The translations under genes and the position numbers were made by a program. A model generated the notes under the pieces. That model saw nothing but the letters and a program-made list of their open reading frames with translations, was not told the DNA's origin and ran no database searches. A DNA stretch of 64,000 nt from Puccinellia tenuiflora (lineage: Eukaryota; Streptophyta; Magnoliopsida; Poales; Poaceae), in contig QRDG01001973.1 of the NCBI GenBank assembly GCA_012064385.1, forward strand, positions 621,121 through 685,120, written 5' to 3'. This document shows positions 54,526-64,000 of the stretch, one piece after another; position 1 is the stretch's first letter, and every line of letters begins with the position of its first letter.

Positions 54526-55086
54526 TGTCGTGGGGTTGTCACGGCAAGTACTTCCTCCGGAAAGTTAAGTTGTGGGGCCATTGGTGACTAGGACACAGGA
54601 GTTGGTTAATCTCGACGAGGGGACAAGGAGTTTACCCAGGTTCGGCCCCTCTTGATGGAGGTAAAGACCTACTTCCTGCTTGTTCTTTATTGCTTTGGAC
54701 TTGATGTCGATTACAAGGTTCCGATCTCGCTAACTCGAGACTCGGCGACTATGGGACTTGTGAGACTTGAGAGCTTCCCTCCCGATCTAAGGTCCAGGAC
54801 CCTCCTTATAAAGGCGGCCGGGTCCCCGGACTTACAGGTTATGCCGAGTTACGCTTGAACACGGAGTCCTACTCTAGGTCCTTGCCTTCCAAGTTGGTGC
54901 TCCAGGTTGTATGGGGACTCCAGTCTTTGTCGTGTCCTTTTCCTTCTGCTAATCTCGTAACGGGCTAGCCGGCTTGTTCCCTATCCAGCCCATGTTGCTT
55001 GAAGTGTAACCCGGCTTGGGCCTTCTTGGTCTTGACAGGTCCACTTTCCGGCTCCATGGGCCTACCCGGAAAGTATCCCCCCATCA
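54526..55086 (-). repeat. E5 5' LTR, 561 bp
   Basis: Plus-strand ends TGTCGTGGGG and CCCCATCA. TATA-like TTTATAAGG on the minus strand at about 54805-54813. Homologous to the E6 LTR at 59977-60541. Confidence 0.85.
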
Positions 55087-55087
55087 G

Positions 55088-55414
55088 GAACCTACCATTA
55101 AGATGAAAGTAAATGATTTTGAGTGTAATTCTTTGTGTGATCTTGCTTCTAGCATTTCTATTATGCCAAAAAAGTTATATGATGCCCTTGATCTTGGACC
55201 ACTAAAAGATTGTGATTTGAATGTGAATTTCCTTGATGCCACTTTGCATACACCCTTGGGTAAAATAGATGATGTTCTCATCATGGTTAATGGTAATTAT
55301 GTTCCTGTTGATTTCATTGTTATGGATCTTGATTTTAAGCTTCCTTGTCCTATTGTTTTGGGAAGACCGTTTCTTAGAACTGTTGGTGTTATGGTAATTT
55401 CAATTTCCCACTAA
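55088..55414 (+). pseudogene. E8 protease fragment
   Basis: About 108 residues: CDLASSISIMPKKLYDALDLG, HTPLGKIDDVLIMV, PVDFIVMDLDF and PIVLGRPFLRT, the Athila-type aspartic protease pattern. The residue after DL, normally Gly in the D-L-G motif, is Ala here. The frame runs in from E5 LTR sequence at the left only by chance. A stop at 55412-55414 ends it. Confidence 0.75.
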
Positions 55415-58049
55415 AAAAAGGGATGGAACATTACCCTAGTAAGAGGATAAAGAATTTTTTTGATTCCATTGGTAAGCCAAAGAGTGGTTTTGAATTGGGA
55501 ACCATTGATAAAACTTGAATTTGCCCTTTTTGCCTAGCTAAAAGGCGTTAAAGAAAAGCGCTTATAGGAGCCAACCAATTTTATTTTTTCTGTTTCTTTT
55601 TGGTTTTTTTGAGTTTTGGGCGATGTTACTTCTGTAACAACTCCCTTTTATCTTGTTGTTTTGGTTTTTGGTGCCTAGAATAGCCTCTAAAGAGAGGAAG
55701 ACTAATTGATGAGTTTGCTGTCCAGAAACAGATTTCTGTTCTTCACTGTTTGAAAATCCAAAAAATCACAGAACGTCATCTGTGGCTGCAAATTTTTTAC
55801 AGCAAGCATCAGGGTTTTTTCTACCTTTCTCTAGTTTTAAGTTTTCCGATTTGAGGTCCAGAAGTGCCTCGAAAAAATTCATGTTTAAAGTTTGTTCTGT
55901 TTTTGACAGATTCTGTCCTTAGTTTTGCATTGCTTGTTTCACGGGCAAAGTGATGCTTTTTCAAAGCTACAGATTTACTTAGACCTTTGTGACAGTAGCT
56001 AATGTTCTAAAAAAATTAAGTTCATGATACGTGCTTTGGAACTGAAGGAAGATATTGTTTTTGTGGAGTAACCCCTCTAATGAAGTTGCTATAAGTTTTG
56101 CGTGAAGGAAGTTTCAAGTATTCAAGTGCGAGGTGATGAAGGAAGATCAAGAAGGGATAAAAGTCTAAGCTTGGGGAGGCTCCCCATGGAACCTCCTCTA
56201 AAATATTCAAGAATACACAAGCGTCTAAGCTTGGGGATGCCCAAGGCATCCCCTTCTTCATCAACAATCATCGGTTTCTCTCATGGTACTATATTTTTAT
56301 TCCTTTACACATTATGTGCTGTTCTTGGAGCGTCAGTTTGTTTTTACTTTCAGTTTGTTTGTGTTTTGTTCTCTGGTCTTTGCAATAATTTGGATCCATG
56401 CATGCTTGTTTGGGAGAGAGACACGCTCCGCTTTTTCATATACACTCATGTTCTTCACTTATATGTGTTGAGTGTTTAGCCTTTGTTATTTATGCTTTTA
56501 GCTCTTGTTTTCAAGCATCTCTTGTTCAGAGCTGTTAGCTTTTGTAGTTAGGAAGTTTTGCTCATGTTGTTTCACCCTTTTTAGTTTTGTTTCAAATAAG
56601 TTGATTGGTGTTTGGTTGAGTGGAAATTATCATGTAGGAAGTGTTTAAAGTGCTGCTTAATCTTGTAGACCATTGTCTTGAATCTTTGATACTTGTCAAT
56701 TTTTTTAGAGATATGAAGTAGATTAATGCTTAAACTTGTGGATCATCTAGTAAGAATAGATTAGTAAAGAACTTCCGTAAATCTTTAAAATTGTGGTGCT
56801 TGTCCTGCTTAGTAGCTTTCAAAGTCTAGATATTCTTTTGCAAACAGTTAGTTTGGCTAACAAGGTAGACGGTGTGAAGTCTAGTGGTTATGCATGATGT
56901 ATATCTGTAGTCATTCATTCAACCAAGTTGATATTATGTGTTTGCTTGATATCTTGCTAAGCCCAAAAATTCTGTACTGAGAGGGAATACTTCTCGTGCA
57001 TCCAACTCCCTGAGCCAAATATCTTTGCCATTTGTGTCCACCATACCTACCTACATGTGGTATTTCCTTGACACTCCAAGTAAAATTTTCATGTGCTATC
57101 TTTAAAACTTTGAAAATTCTCCTTTTTGTGTCTCTGTTTTCAAGCTCATGAGGAAGCAGTAGGAAGCTAGGTATAACCTGTGACAAGCAAGGTCATTTCC
57201 CCCCTTTCACCCGGTGTTGATGGTTCACGTCCTCACTTGAATTTGCCGAGAGCTGACAAAAGACTCCGCATCTCAATTAAAATATAAATATAACCCACCA
57301 TTCTCCTCTGCACAGTGTAAACCTGAGAAATCAGTTAAACATTGGTTAGTGGTAAAACAAAGGAGAACGAGGAGTGATCTCATTCCTCTAATTACCAGCT
57401 GCTCTCAAAAGTCTAAAATCCTTGCTTGAAATGGGGGACTAGCTAGCTTCTTTACTGTGAAGTCGTTGACGGAAGCATGCATATCTCAACCCGTTTTACC
57501 TCTGTCAAAAATAAAAAAAAGCTCTAGCACATGACTAATCCCTGCTTCCCTCTGCGAAGGGCCTTTCTTTTACTTTTATGTTGAGTCAGTCTTCCTCTTT
57601 CTTCTTAACTCGTCAAGCAATCACTTGGTGTCAACTTTGGTTCATGTTTTACTTCATGTTATCTTTGTGTCTAACTGTGAAAACTTTGTATTGACTTTAT
57701 CTTGAGATAAACAAGTTGCAAGTTGAAGTTTTTGCTGAAAACTTAAATCTTCCTTTTCTTGGCCAAACTCCTTTGCTGAATTAATATTGCTTTGTGAGAT
57801 ATCAATCATTGTCAAGTGTTATGCTTTTAAGTATCCAAGGTACTCTTTCCTAGTTAATTCTTGCTTAGATGTTACACTTGGTTAATCATTTTTTTGTTTC
57901 ATTCAATGAACCTTTGTTTTGAATCAATACATTCAGTTCATATGCTTTACATGATTATATGATCAAGATTGTGTTGGTAGCATGTCACTTAAAAGATTAT
58001 TTTGTTATCACTTACCTACTCGAGGACGAGCAGGAGTTAAGCTTGGGGA
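55415..58049 (+). other. E8 non-coding 3' internal region
   Basis: AT-rich, with two copies of CTAAGCTTGGGGA-type sequence (56167 and 56224) resembling the polypurine tract, and a third as the actual tract at 58038-58049. No ORF above chance is supported. Confidence 0.6.
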
Positions 58050-59635
58050 TGCGGATACGTCTCCGACGTATCTATAATTTTTATATTCCATGCTTGATTA
58101 TATATCAGTGCCACATGTTTTTACAATGTTTTATATCATTTTGGCATGATATATGGAACTAACCTATTAACAAGATGCCCAGTGCCAGTTCATGTTTTCT
58201 GCTATCCTTTTTTTCAGAAAAGTTGTTCTGTGAAGTTTCTCGGTATGTGCTGAAAATTTACGGGAATTATTTCCAAGTAGAAACAATTTCAGAGCCAGGA
58301 GGGCGTCCGAAGTGGAGGCACCCAGCCTCCAGATGCCCCCCAGGCACGGCCCCACCCTAGGCCGTGCCTGGCCCCACCTGGTGCCCTCCAGCACCTCCTC
58401 GAGTCGACCCTTCGCCTATAAAATCATCTTCATCCTGAAAACCCTAGATACCCGATCATAATTTCCAGAAGACGTCCGAGGCCGCCGCCATCATCAACCC
58501 TAGTTCTGGAGGGTTCTGCAGCTCTTCCCGGCACCCTACCGGAGAGGGGAATCGACACCGGAGACATCTACACCACCATGCCTGCCTCCGAAGTGATGTG
58601 TGAGTAGTCCACCACGGGACTACGGGTCCATAGTAGTAGCTAGATGGTTGTCTCTCCTCCTTGTACTCCATTGCTTAGATCTTGTGAGCTGCCTATCATG
58701 ATCAAGATTGTATTATTTGTAACTGCTACATGATTGTGTTTGCATGGATGCGATGAATTGTGGAAGTCATTACTTTTGTTCATCTATATTTTATGTTTTA
58801 TCTATGATCTTGCATGCTCTCCGATGCTAGTGGATGCTTTGGCCAAGTAATTATTAGTGTTGTATGAGGGAGTATTTATGCTAGATAGTGGGTTCATGCC
58901 TATCTTGTCTGAGTTCGGGTTGACAGAAACGATTAAGATGAGAGATGTGATGTTGCCACTAGGGAGAAAACAACGGTGTGATTTGTTCGTGTTATTTACA
59001 TTGCTTACATTATGCACTTTGATTATTGCGATGATTTGTTGCTTGCAACTTAATACTTTTGGGTGACATGCTGGATAGCGATCCCAGGGTGGATTATTAG
59101 TCATAGATGTTGTTGGATGACAGTCTATGTATTTTGACGTAATGCCATATTAGATGAAACGATGAACTATATTGTTTTATGATAGCATTGCTTTGCGCCC
59201 ATAATTCTGTCAATTGCCATGCTGTAATTTTTTATCCTATCATGTATATATTTTGGAGAGACACCGCTAGTGAACTGTGGACCCGGTCCTATTTTCCTAC
59301 ATTGCTTACAATCGTTTTAATAGCTTTTGATCATCATTTGCTCGCTGGTCATATTTCACTCTCATCATATTTTACACTTGCACATTTAATTCCTTGTGTT
59401 CGGCAAGCCGGAGAGATTGACAACCTCTCTGTTTCGTTGGGGCAAAGTACTTGTTTGTGATTGTGTGCAGGTCCACGTCAATTATCGCAAACGACGCTGT
59501 TGACACCTCGCTAAGCCTTCTCCAAGTCCTACTGGATTTGATAACCTTGGTTTTGTAATCAATGGAAAATTGCTGCTTTGCTGCATCATACCTTCCTCTT
59601 GGGGTCTCCCAGCGAACGTGTGATCCACGCCATCA
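58050..59635 (+). repeat. E8 3' LTR, 1,586 bp
   Basis: TG start at 58050 and CCATCA end at 59635. TATA box CCTATAAAAT at about 58415-58424, followed by a leader-like CGCCGCC region. Open frames inside are not genes. Confidence 0.78.
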
Positions 59636-59895
59636 GTCTGTCCATTATATCATCTCCTATGATATAACTCCGTTTATCAAGTAATTCATAAATCCTTAGT
59701 TAGGAAACTTCTAACCAACACTTGATCAAACGAACTAGTTATGAGAGGCTTACTAGGGACACTTTGTCGTTTATATTCCACACATGTATTTGTTTCCGGC
59801 TAATATAATTATAGCATGGATAATAAAAATTTATCATGAACGGGAAATATGATAATAATAATCTTTATTATTGCCTCTTGGGCATATCTCCAACA
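59636..59895 (-). mobile_element. Tip of a BARE/Angela-like Copia LTR
   Basis: Read on the minus strand it begins TGTTGGAGATATGCCC followed by AAGAGGCAATAATAAAG, the well-known start of the BARE/WIS/Angela LTR, and runs about 260 bp before joining the E8 LTR end. The rest of the element is absent. Confidence 0.75.
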
Positions 59896-59976
59896 TGTGC
59901 TATCTAGTAGAGAACTGATTTGTGCATAGAGACAATTTTCATTTAATTATGTTGGTGCATGCTATGATGTGCTACA
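59896..59976. other. 81 bp of unassigned DNA
   Basis: AT-rich sequence between the Copia tip and the E6 LTR. It may be the original insertion site. Confidence 0.5.
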
Positions 59977-61115
59977 TGTCGTGGGGTTGTCACGACAAGT
60001 ACTTCCTTCGGGAAGCTAAGTTGTGGGGCCATGGCGACTAGGAACACAGGAGCTGGTAAATCTCGACGAGGGATAAGGAGTTTTACCCAGGTTCGGCCCC
60101 TCTCGATGGAGGTAAAGACCTACTTCTTGCTTGTTCTTTATTACTCGGCATTGATATCAATTACAAGGTTCCAATCTCGCTAACTCGAGACTCGGCGACT
60201 ATGGGACTTGAGGACTTGTGAGACTTGTTCGAGCTTATCGATCTGAGGCCCAGGAACCCCCTTATAAAGGCGGCCGGGTCCCTGGACATACAAACTATGC
60301 CGAGTTACACCTGAACACGGAGTCCTACTCTAGGTCCTTGCCTTCCAAGTTGGTACTCCGAGTTGTATTGAGACTTCGGTCTTTGTCGTGTTCTTTTCCT
60401 TCTGCTAACTGGTGGCGGGCTTGCCGGCTTGTACCTTGCTCCGCCCATGTTACTTGAAGTGTAACCCGGCTTGGGCCTTCTTGGTCTTGGCGGGTCCACT
60501 TTCTGGCTCCATGGGCCTACCTGGAAAGTATCTCCCCATCAGTAGCCCCCAAATTTATCTTGGGCGCAGCCCTGGCATATTTGTCTGACTCCTTTCCTCC
60601 GACTTCTTTATTGGAGTTGATAACCCGGAAGCCGCCTGCTGCTAGCTCCAAGATGAATTCCTGCATATAAACAATGAACTTGTTGAAACGAGTCACCCCT
60701 CTTTTCTTTCTCAAGTCCGCCTCTCTCGACCCCTACTCTTTGGTTGGCCGGGTTGCTGTAACTTTTCACAAGTTGGCTGAGAGGGAGAACTCCTTTATCT
60801 CATGCTACCAAGGACCTGTCTTTGAAACGAGTCGGCCTTTCTGAGTTATTTTATATCATTTTCATTTCTGCATGTGCCATCTGTTGACCGTGGTCTCCTT
60901 GACGCTTCGGGTCCATCGTATCTTTGACCAGCGATACTATTGCAACCCACCCGATATTTTTGCGATTTTATCGCGATAGGCGGCGCCGTTATTCTCTAGG
61001 GTTTCTCTTATCCCCTTATAAGTATTAAAGTGGGGGACTCGATCTCATTTGTCCCGTCCGCTTCCACTTCGTCTCCTTCCTCTGTCTTTCCTCGTACGCA
61101 CGTGGCCAAACCCAC
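59977..61115 (-). mobile_element. E6: 3' end of a Gypsy element of the E5 family, minus strand
   Basis: 3' LTR 59977-60541 (565 bp, TGTCGTGGGG to CCCCATCA), then on the right GTAGCCCCCAAATTT, the complement of a polypurine tract, and about 570 bp of internal DNA. Cut at 61116 by the E7 LTR terminus. A plus-strand TATA box at 61015-61023 lies where the antisense ORF promoter would be. Confidence 0.75.
61015..61023 (+). promoter_or_regulatory. Antisense-ORF TATA box in E6
   Basis: CTTATAAGT preceded by CTAGGGTTTCTCTTATCCC. E7 inserted about 95 bp downstream, just before where the ORF start is expected from the E7 layout. Confidence 0.5.
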
Positions 61116-61159
61116 TGTCGTGGTATTGTCGATTCTTGCCTCGGCAGGGGTGCCATCGA
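61116..61159 (-). repeat. E7 LTR, terminal 44 bp
   Basis: TGTCGTGGTATTGTCGATTC and the following bases match the start of the LTR at 62396. Interrupted after CCATCGA by the CACTA terminus. Confidence 0.8.
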
Positions 61160-62040
61160 CACTACTAGGAAAAAGGCTATCAGTGGCGCACCTTTTTGAC
61201 ATTCTGTGATGCACCCGCAAATTTCTTGGGTGCGCCACAGAAATCTCGCCACTAAATTTTTTTCTGTGACGCACCCACCCACCGTGCACCACAGAAATAT
61301 TTCTGTGGCGCACCATCCCCACGGTGCGCCACAGAATTTTTTTGAATTTCAAAAAAAAGGGCGGCCAGATCTAGATCTGGATCTGGCCAGATCTAGATCT
61401 GGTCGCCGGAATTTCGTTTCATTTCGTTTCGTTTTGTAGGAGGGAGTCGTCGGAGGTTGGTGGAGGATGGTGGTCGCCGGAGGTCGCCGGAGTTCGTCGG
61501 AGTTCGCCGGAGTTCGTCGGATTTCGCCGGAGTTCGTCGGAGTTGGAGGAGGGGATGTCGCCGGGTGGAGGGGGAGGTCGCCAGGTGGAGGGGGAGGTCG
61601 CCGAAGGTGGTGGAGTAGGTCGCCGGAGGTGGTGGAGTAGGTCGCCGGAGGTGGTGAAGGAGGTCGCCGGGGTGGTGAAGGAGCTGGTGTAGGAGGAGAA
61701 GGAGAGGAGAAGTGGAGGAGAAGGAGGATGGAGGAAAAGGGGAGAGGAGAAGTGGAGGAGGAGAGGAGAAGGAGGATGGAGGAAAAGGGGAGAGGAGAAG
61801 TGGAGGAGGAGAGGAGAAGGAGGATGGAGGAAAAGGGGAGAGGAGAAGTGGAGGAGAAGTGGAGGGAGAAGTGGAGAAGAGAAGGACAAAAGGGAAAAGA
61901 GAGGGAGAAGGGGGCTGGCGGGATTCAAAATTTCGAATCCCGCCCAATAATTCTGTGGCGCATCCTTGGCATTGGTGCGCCACAGAATTTTTTCCCTTTT
62001 TTGATTTTTTTTATTTTGCTGGGAAAATTCTTCTGTTGGC
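61160..62040. mobile_element. Truncated CACTA (En/Spm) element
   Basis: The terminus CACTACTAGGAAAAAGG at 61160 is followed by subterminal repeats in both orientations (TGCGCCACAGAA, TTCTGTGGCGCACC; about 61230-61345, again 61950-61988). No second CACTA terminus and no transposase are found. The right limit is approximate, where gag-leader sequence of E7 begins. The purine-rich middle gives long low-complexity open frames on both strands that are not genes. Confidence 0.75.
61720..61863. repeat. 48-bp minisatellite, three copies, purine-rich
   Basis: Unit beginning AGAAGGAGGATGGAGGAAAA, three copies with the last diverging. Preceded by GTCGCCGGAG-type 12-22-bp repeats (about 61480-61675). 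Confidence 0.8.
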
Positions 62041-62395
62041 CATAACTTTTTTTGGTTTGGAATTTGAGGATTCTGTGAATTGCTCCTCAGAGTCCAGGTC
62101 CAATCCGTCTTCAAAGTTGTAGGGGTGGGCGGTGGGCAAACTCGATGTGAAACCGAGATCGTCCAAAGCCTTGGCGGTGAAGCCGACGAAGATGTCGAAA
62201 CCACCAATGGAGATCGTGGACCAGCCGGCGGGATCCTCCTTTGCCGGCGTCCAGAAGCCGTCGTTGAAGACGTGGCCGGCTCCGGTCTCGTCGAAACAAC
62301 TGACCAAGCCCACCGCGATGGTGTCACCGATGCCGCTGATAGATCCCGGCAGGAACAAAACCCCGGACCTCTCTAGCCCCACGGTGGGCGCCAAC
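62041..62395 (-). pseudogene. E7 leader / gag N-terminal region
   Basis: Minus strand from the TTGGCGCCCACCGTGGGG site: an open frame with GVLFLPGSISGIGDTIAVG, FNDGFWTPAKEDPAGW and NFEDGLDLDSEEQ, acidic toward the end. No obvious ATG near the start. Ends at the CACTA remnant. Confidence 0.45.
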
Positions 62396-62935
62396 TGTCG
62401 TGGTATTGTCGATTCTAGCCTCGGCAGGGGTGCCATCGAGCTAGGCAGAGCGAGGGGTTTTGGAGAAGTTGGGGATTCCGACTTAGGGATAGACACAAGT
62501 TTACCCAGCTTCGGATCACACGACAGTGGCGTGATCCTACGTGCTGCTATAAATCACTATATAGGCAATATCGCTGAGTTATAGTGAGATCTCGCCGAGA
62601 TTTAGGTTCTCGTCGAGATGGCTTGTATCAAGAGTGCGTGCCCTAAGGCGCCCCGTTGGCCGGCTTATAAAGGCGTCTGGCCTAGGGCTTACAGGAGAAA
62701 ACCTACCGACTAAGTCAGAGTCCTAAACTAATCCGGCTTGGGCTTTGTCTTGTGGGCTAAGTCTTCCGCAATACCAGCCGCCTTCTGGAACCTTCCTTAG
62801 CCGGATTGGCCTCCTGCGCTTCATCATACTGGGCCGCCCGATAAGCCGGAATTTGGCTAATCACCACTATGGGCACCCTGGTATTCTGGCTTAGCTCCAT
62901 ATCCGTGAGGACACCTGTTCGGCATAACCCCAACA
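62396..62935 (-). repeat. E7 LTR, 540 bp, flanked by internal DNA on both sides
   Basis: Ends TGTCGTGG and CCCCAACA. On the left is the PBS side (GGTGGGCGCCAAC), on the right a polypurine tract complement (GTAGCCCCCGGAAAG). TATA-like TTTATAAG on the minus strand at about 62665. Confidence 0.85.
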
Positions 62936-63325
62936 GTAGCCCCCGGAAAGCTTCAAGTACTTGTTCGGTTGGCTTCATCTTTCCGACAAAACTCCATCCG
63001 GGAAGTTCTTCATCCGTCTTTTAGTCTTGGAGCATTCCTAGAAACTTTGAAGAACATGCCGAACTTGTTTGCCGATCTCACAGTGTCGGCTTATTATGTC
63101 GAAGAAAACCACTTGAACACGTACTGACACGCGTCCGTCGATTTGACGACTCTGTGAGACTCGGTAGAGTGAGTGGAGAAGCATCTTTGAATGTAGGGGC
63201 TAACAGCTTTTTTCCCGCGCGAGAATCGAGGAGTCGAAGGCAACCAAACGTCTCGCAACGGCTCGATCCGTGACGCGTGGCGAAAATCGCGTCTCCTGAC
63301 CGTTGCGCGGATCTCGGCGCGTCCG
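62936..63325 (-). other. E7 3' internal end (upstream copy)
   Basis: Non-coding DNA between polypurine tract and antisense promoter. No supported ORF. Confidence 0.6.
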
Positions 63326-63334
63326 CTATAAATG
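63326..63334 (+). promoter_or_regulatory. TATA box of the E7 antisense ORF
   Basis: CTATAAATG in a GC-rich context, 112 bp before the ATG at 63438, followed by a pyrimidine-rich leader (CTAGCGCACATTTCTTCC). Confidence 0.65.
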
Positions 63335-63437
63335 CCGGACGCCTCGCCTCCGCCGCTGCCACTCGCCATTCGCAACCCTAGCGCACATTTCTTCCAGATC
63401 TCTTCTCCCCCGATCTCAAGTTCTTCCTCCGAGCTCC

Positions 63438-64000
63438 ATGGCATCAAGCGCTCCAAACTCACCGGTGATTGAAGCAACGCCACCGGATTCGGCTCCGCCG
63501 ATGGGCGGCTCCCTTTCCGCGGCTACCGCCGCCGCCACCGAGCCATCTGCCGCCGCCACCGAGCCATTCGCCGCTACAGCTGCATCCTCCCCGTCTCCAG
63601 TGGTCACCTCCACCGTGCCAGGCCGCGATGAAGTGGCCCTTGCGAAAGCCGAAGCCGCTGCCTCTGCAACTCAAGCCCCCACGGCTTCTGAAGCCGCAGC
63701 CGAAGGAGCTAGTGCTGGAGAGGAGGATGAAGAAGAAGAAGCCGGCAGCAACAAAGGCGCTGCCAACAACCCGACACACAATTGGGTTGGCTCTGCTGTA
63801 GAAGAAGGCGAGCTCGAAAGCATGGCGGCTGATGGCGTCCTTCCTCCGGCATCTTCCACTTCGCCGGCTTGGAGATCCGCCTTGGACGACCCGTATCCAA
63901 CCCCAGTCCGGGACGAGTGGGTACTTCTCTCCTCCCACGTCTCTAGGGGCTTTTCTTTGCCGCCGTCGGCATTTCTGATAGAAATATTCGACCACTACGG
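63438..64000 (+). CDS. E7 antisense ORF, 5' part (runs off the window)
   Basis: Open from ATG 63438 (MASSAPNSPVIEATPPDSAP) to the last base, at least 187 residues, opposite in direction to the retroelement carrying it. Residues 1-90 are Ala/Pro/Ser/Thr rich, followed by an acidic patch (GEEDEEEEAG), then NWVGSAVEEGELESM and a terminal block RDEWVLLSSHVSRGFSLPP and FLIEIFDHY that aligns with the start of the PF04195-like domain in the E4 antisense ORF. No stop or frameshift so far, unlike the E4 copy. The start is supported by the TATA box and leader. Confidence 0.65.
   Translation, partial: MASSAPNSPVIEATPPDSAPPMGGSLSAATAAATEPSAAATEPFAATAASSPSPVVTSTVPGRDEVALAKAEAAASATQAPTASEAAAEGASAGEEDEEEEAGSNKGAANNPTHNWVGSAVEEGELESMAADGVLPPASSTSPAWRSALDDPYPTPVRDEWVLLSSHVSRGFSLPPSAFLIEIFDHY

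Larger units (their letters stand above)
51693..55086 (-). mobile_element. E5: 5' part of a Gypsy element, minus strand
   Basis: LTR at 54526-55086, then on the minus strand TTGGCGCCCACCGTGGGG, a leader, gag and the start of protease. It stops at the right end of E4. RT and everything downstream are missing. Confidence 0.82.
55087..59635 (+). mobile_element. E8: 3' part of an Athila-type (Sabrina/WHAM-like) Gypsy element
   Basis: Starts abruptly next to the E5 LTR inside a protease frame. It continues through about 2.6 kb of AT-rich non-coding DNA and ends with a polypurine tract (GCTTGGGGAT) and a 1.59-kb LTR beginning GGATACGTCTCCGACGTATC, a hallmark start of Triticeae Athila-group LTRs as I recall them. 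No RT, RNase H or integrase sequence is present between protease and LTR. Confidence 0.78.

Noticed and set aside
56911..57186. 91-residue minus-strand frame in E8
   Set aside because: No domain, no initiation context, and it lies in the non-coding 3' region of an Athila-type element.
61393..62327. 196- and 302-residue minus-strand frames rich in Pro/Ser/Leu, and plus-strand Glu/Arg/Gly frames
   Set aside because: Low-complexity products of the purine-rich minisatellite inside the CACTA remnant.

Overview
The window is nuclear DNA from a grass. It has one ordinary plant gene at the left edge (a ZF-HD homeobox gene, 16-588); about 60 kb of the rest is nested, broken transposable elements. The mix points to a large-genome pooid, most likely Triticeae (wheat, barley, rye group): small Stowaway and PIF/Harbinger MITEs beside the gene, chromodomain Gypsy elements with very long LTRs, Tat-type Gypsy elements with an antisense ORF, an Athila-type 3' end resembling Sabrina/WHAM, a BARE/Angela-like Copia LTR tip and a CACTA end. 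The family resemblances are recalled, not searched.

Layout. 1-3595: ZHD gene, three MITEs, one truncated MITE, a probable solo LTR and a short exon-like fragment. 3596-38982: a nest built from one family of long-LTR (about 3.8-3.95 kb) chromoviruses, labelled here E0-E3. E0 (+) has its 5' LTR at 3596-23843, split by E1, a solo LTR (3868-20282), itself split by E2, a complete element on the minus strand (5299-17916, 5-bp TSD AGCGG). E0 continues past its LTR into primer binding site and leader, where E3 (minus) begins at 24162. A 9.6-kb tandem duplication (15736-25343 and 25344-33245, the second copy lacking 1.7 kb) lies over the E2/E1/E0/E3 junctions. E3 ends in a pol gene cut at the RT active site.

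38983-51692: E4, a Tat-type Gypsy element (+) with three LTRs (one a fragment), one long intact gag-protease ORF, a pol broken by stops and frameshifts, and downstream of pol a long spliced ORF on the opposite strand. Its two flanks belong to different host elements (E3 and E5), which suggests that two copies recombined and deleted what lay between. 51693-55086: E5, 5' part of another Gypsy element on the minus strand. 55087-59635: E8, 3' part of an Athila-type element with no RT. 59636-59895: tip of a Copia LTR. 59977-64000: E6 and E7, minus-strand Tat-type fragments, with a truncated CACTA element (61160 to about 62040), and at the right edge the start of another antisense ORF with its own TATA box (ATG at 63438).

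Apart from the ZHD gene nothing here looks like host function. The points most worth checking are the spliced antisense ORF and its repeated promoter layout, the E4 recombinant structure, the tandem duplication, and the subfamily-specific tandem arrays inside the long LTRs. I see no tRNA, rRNA or other RNA gene and no CRISPR array.
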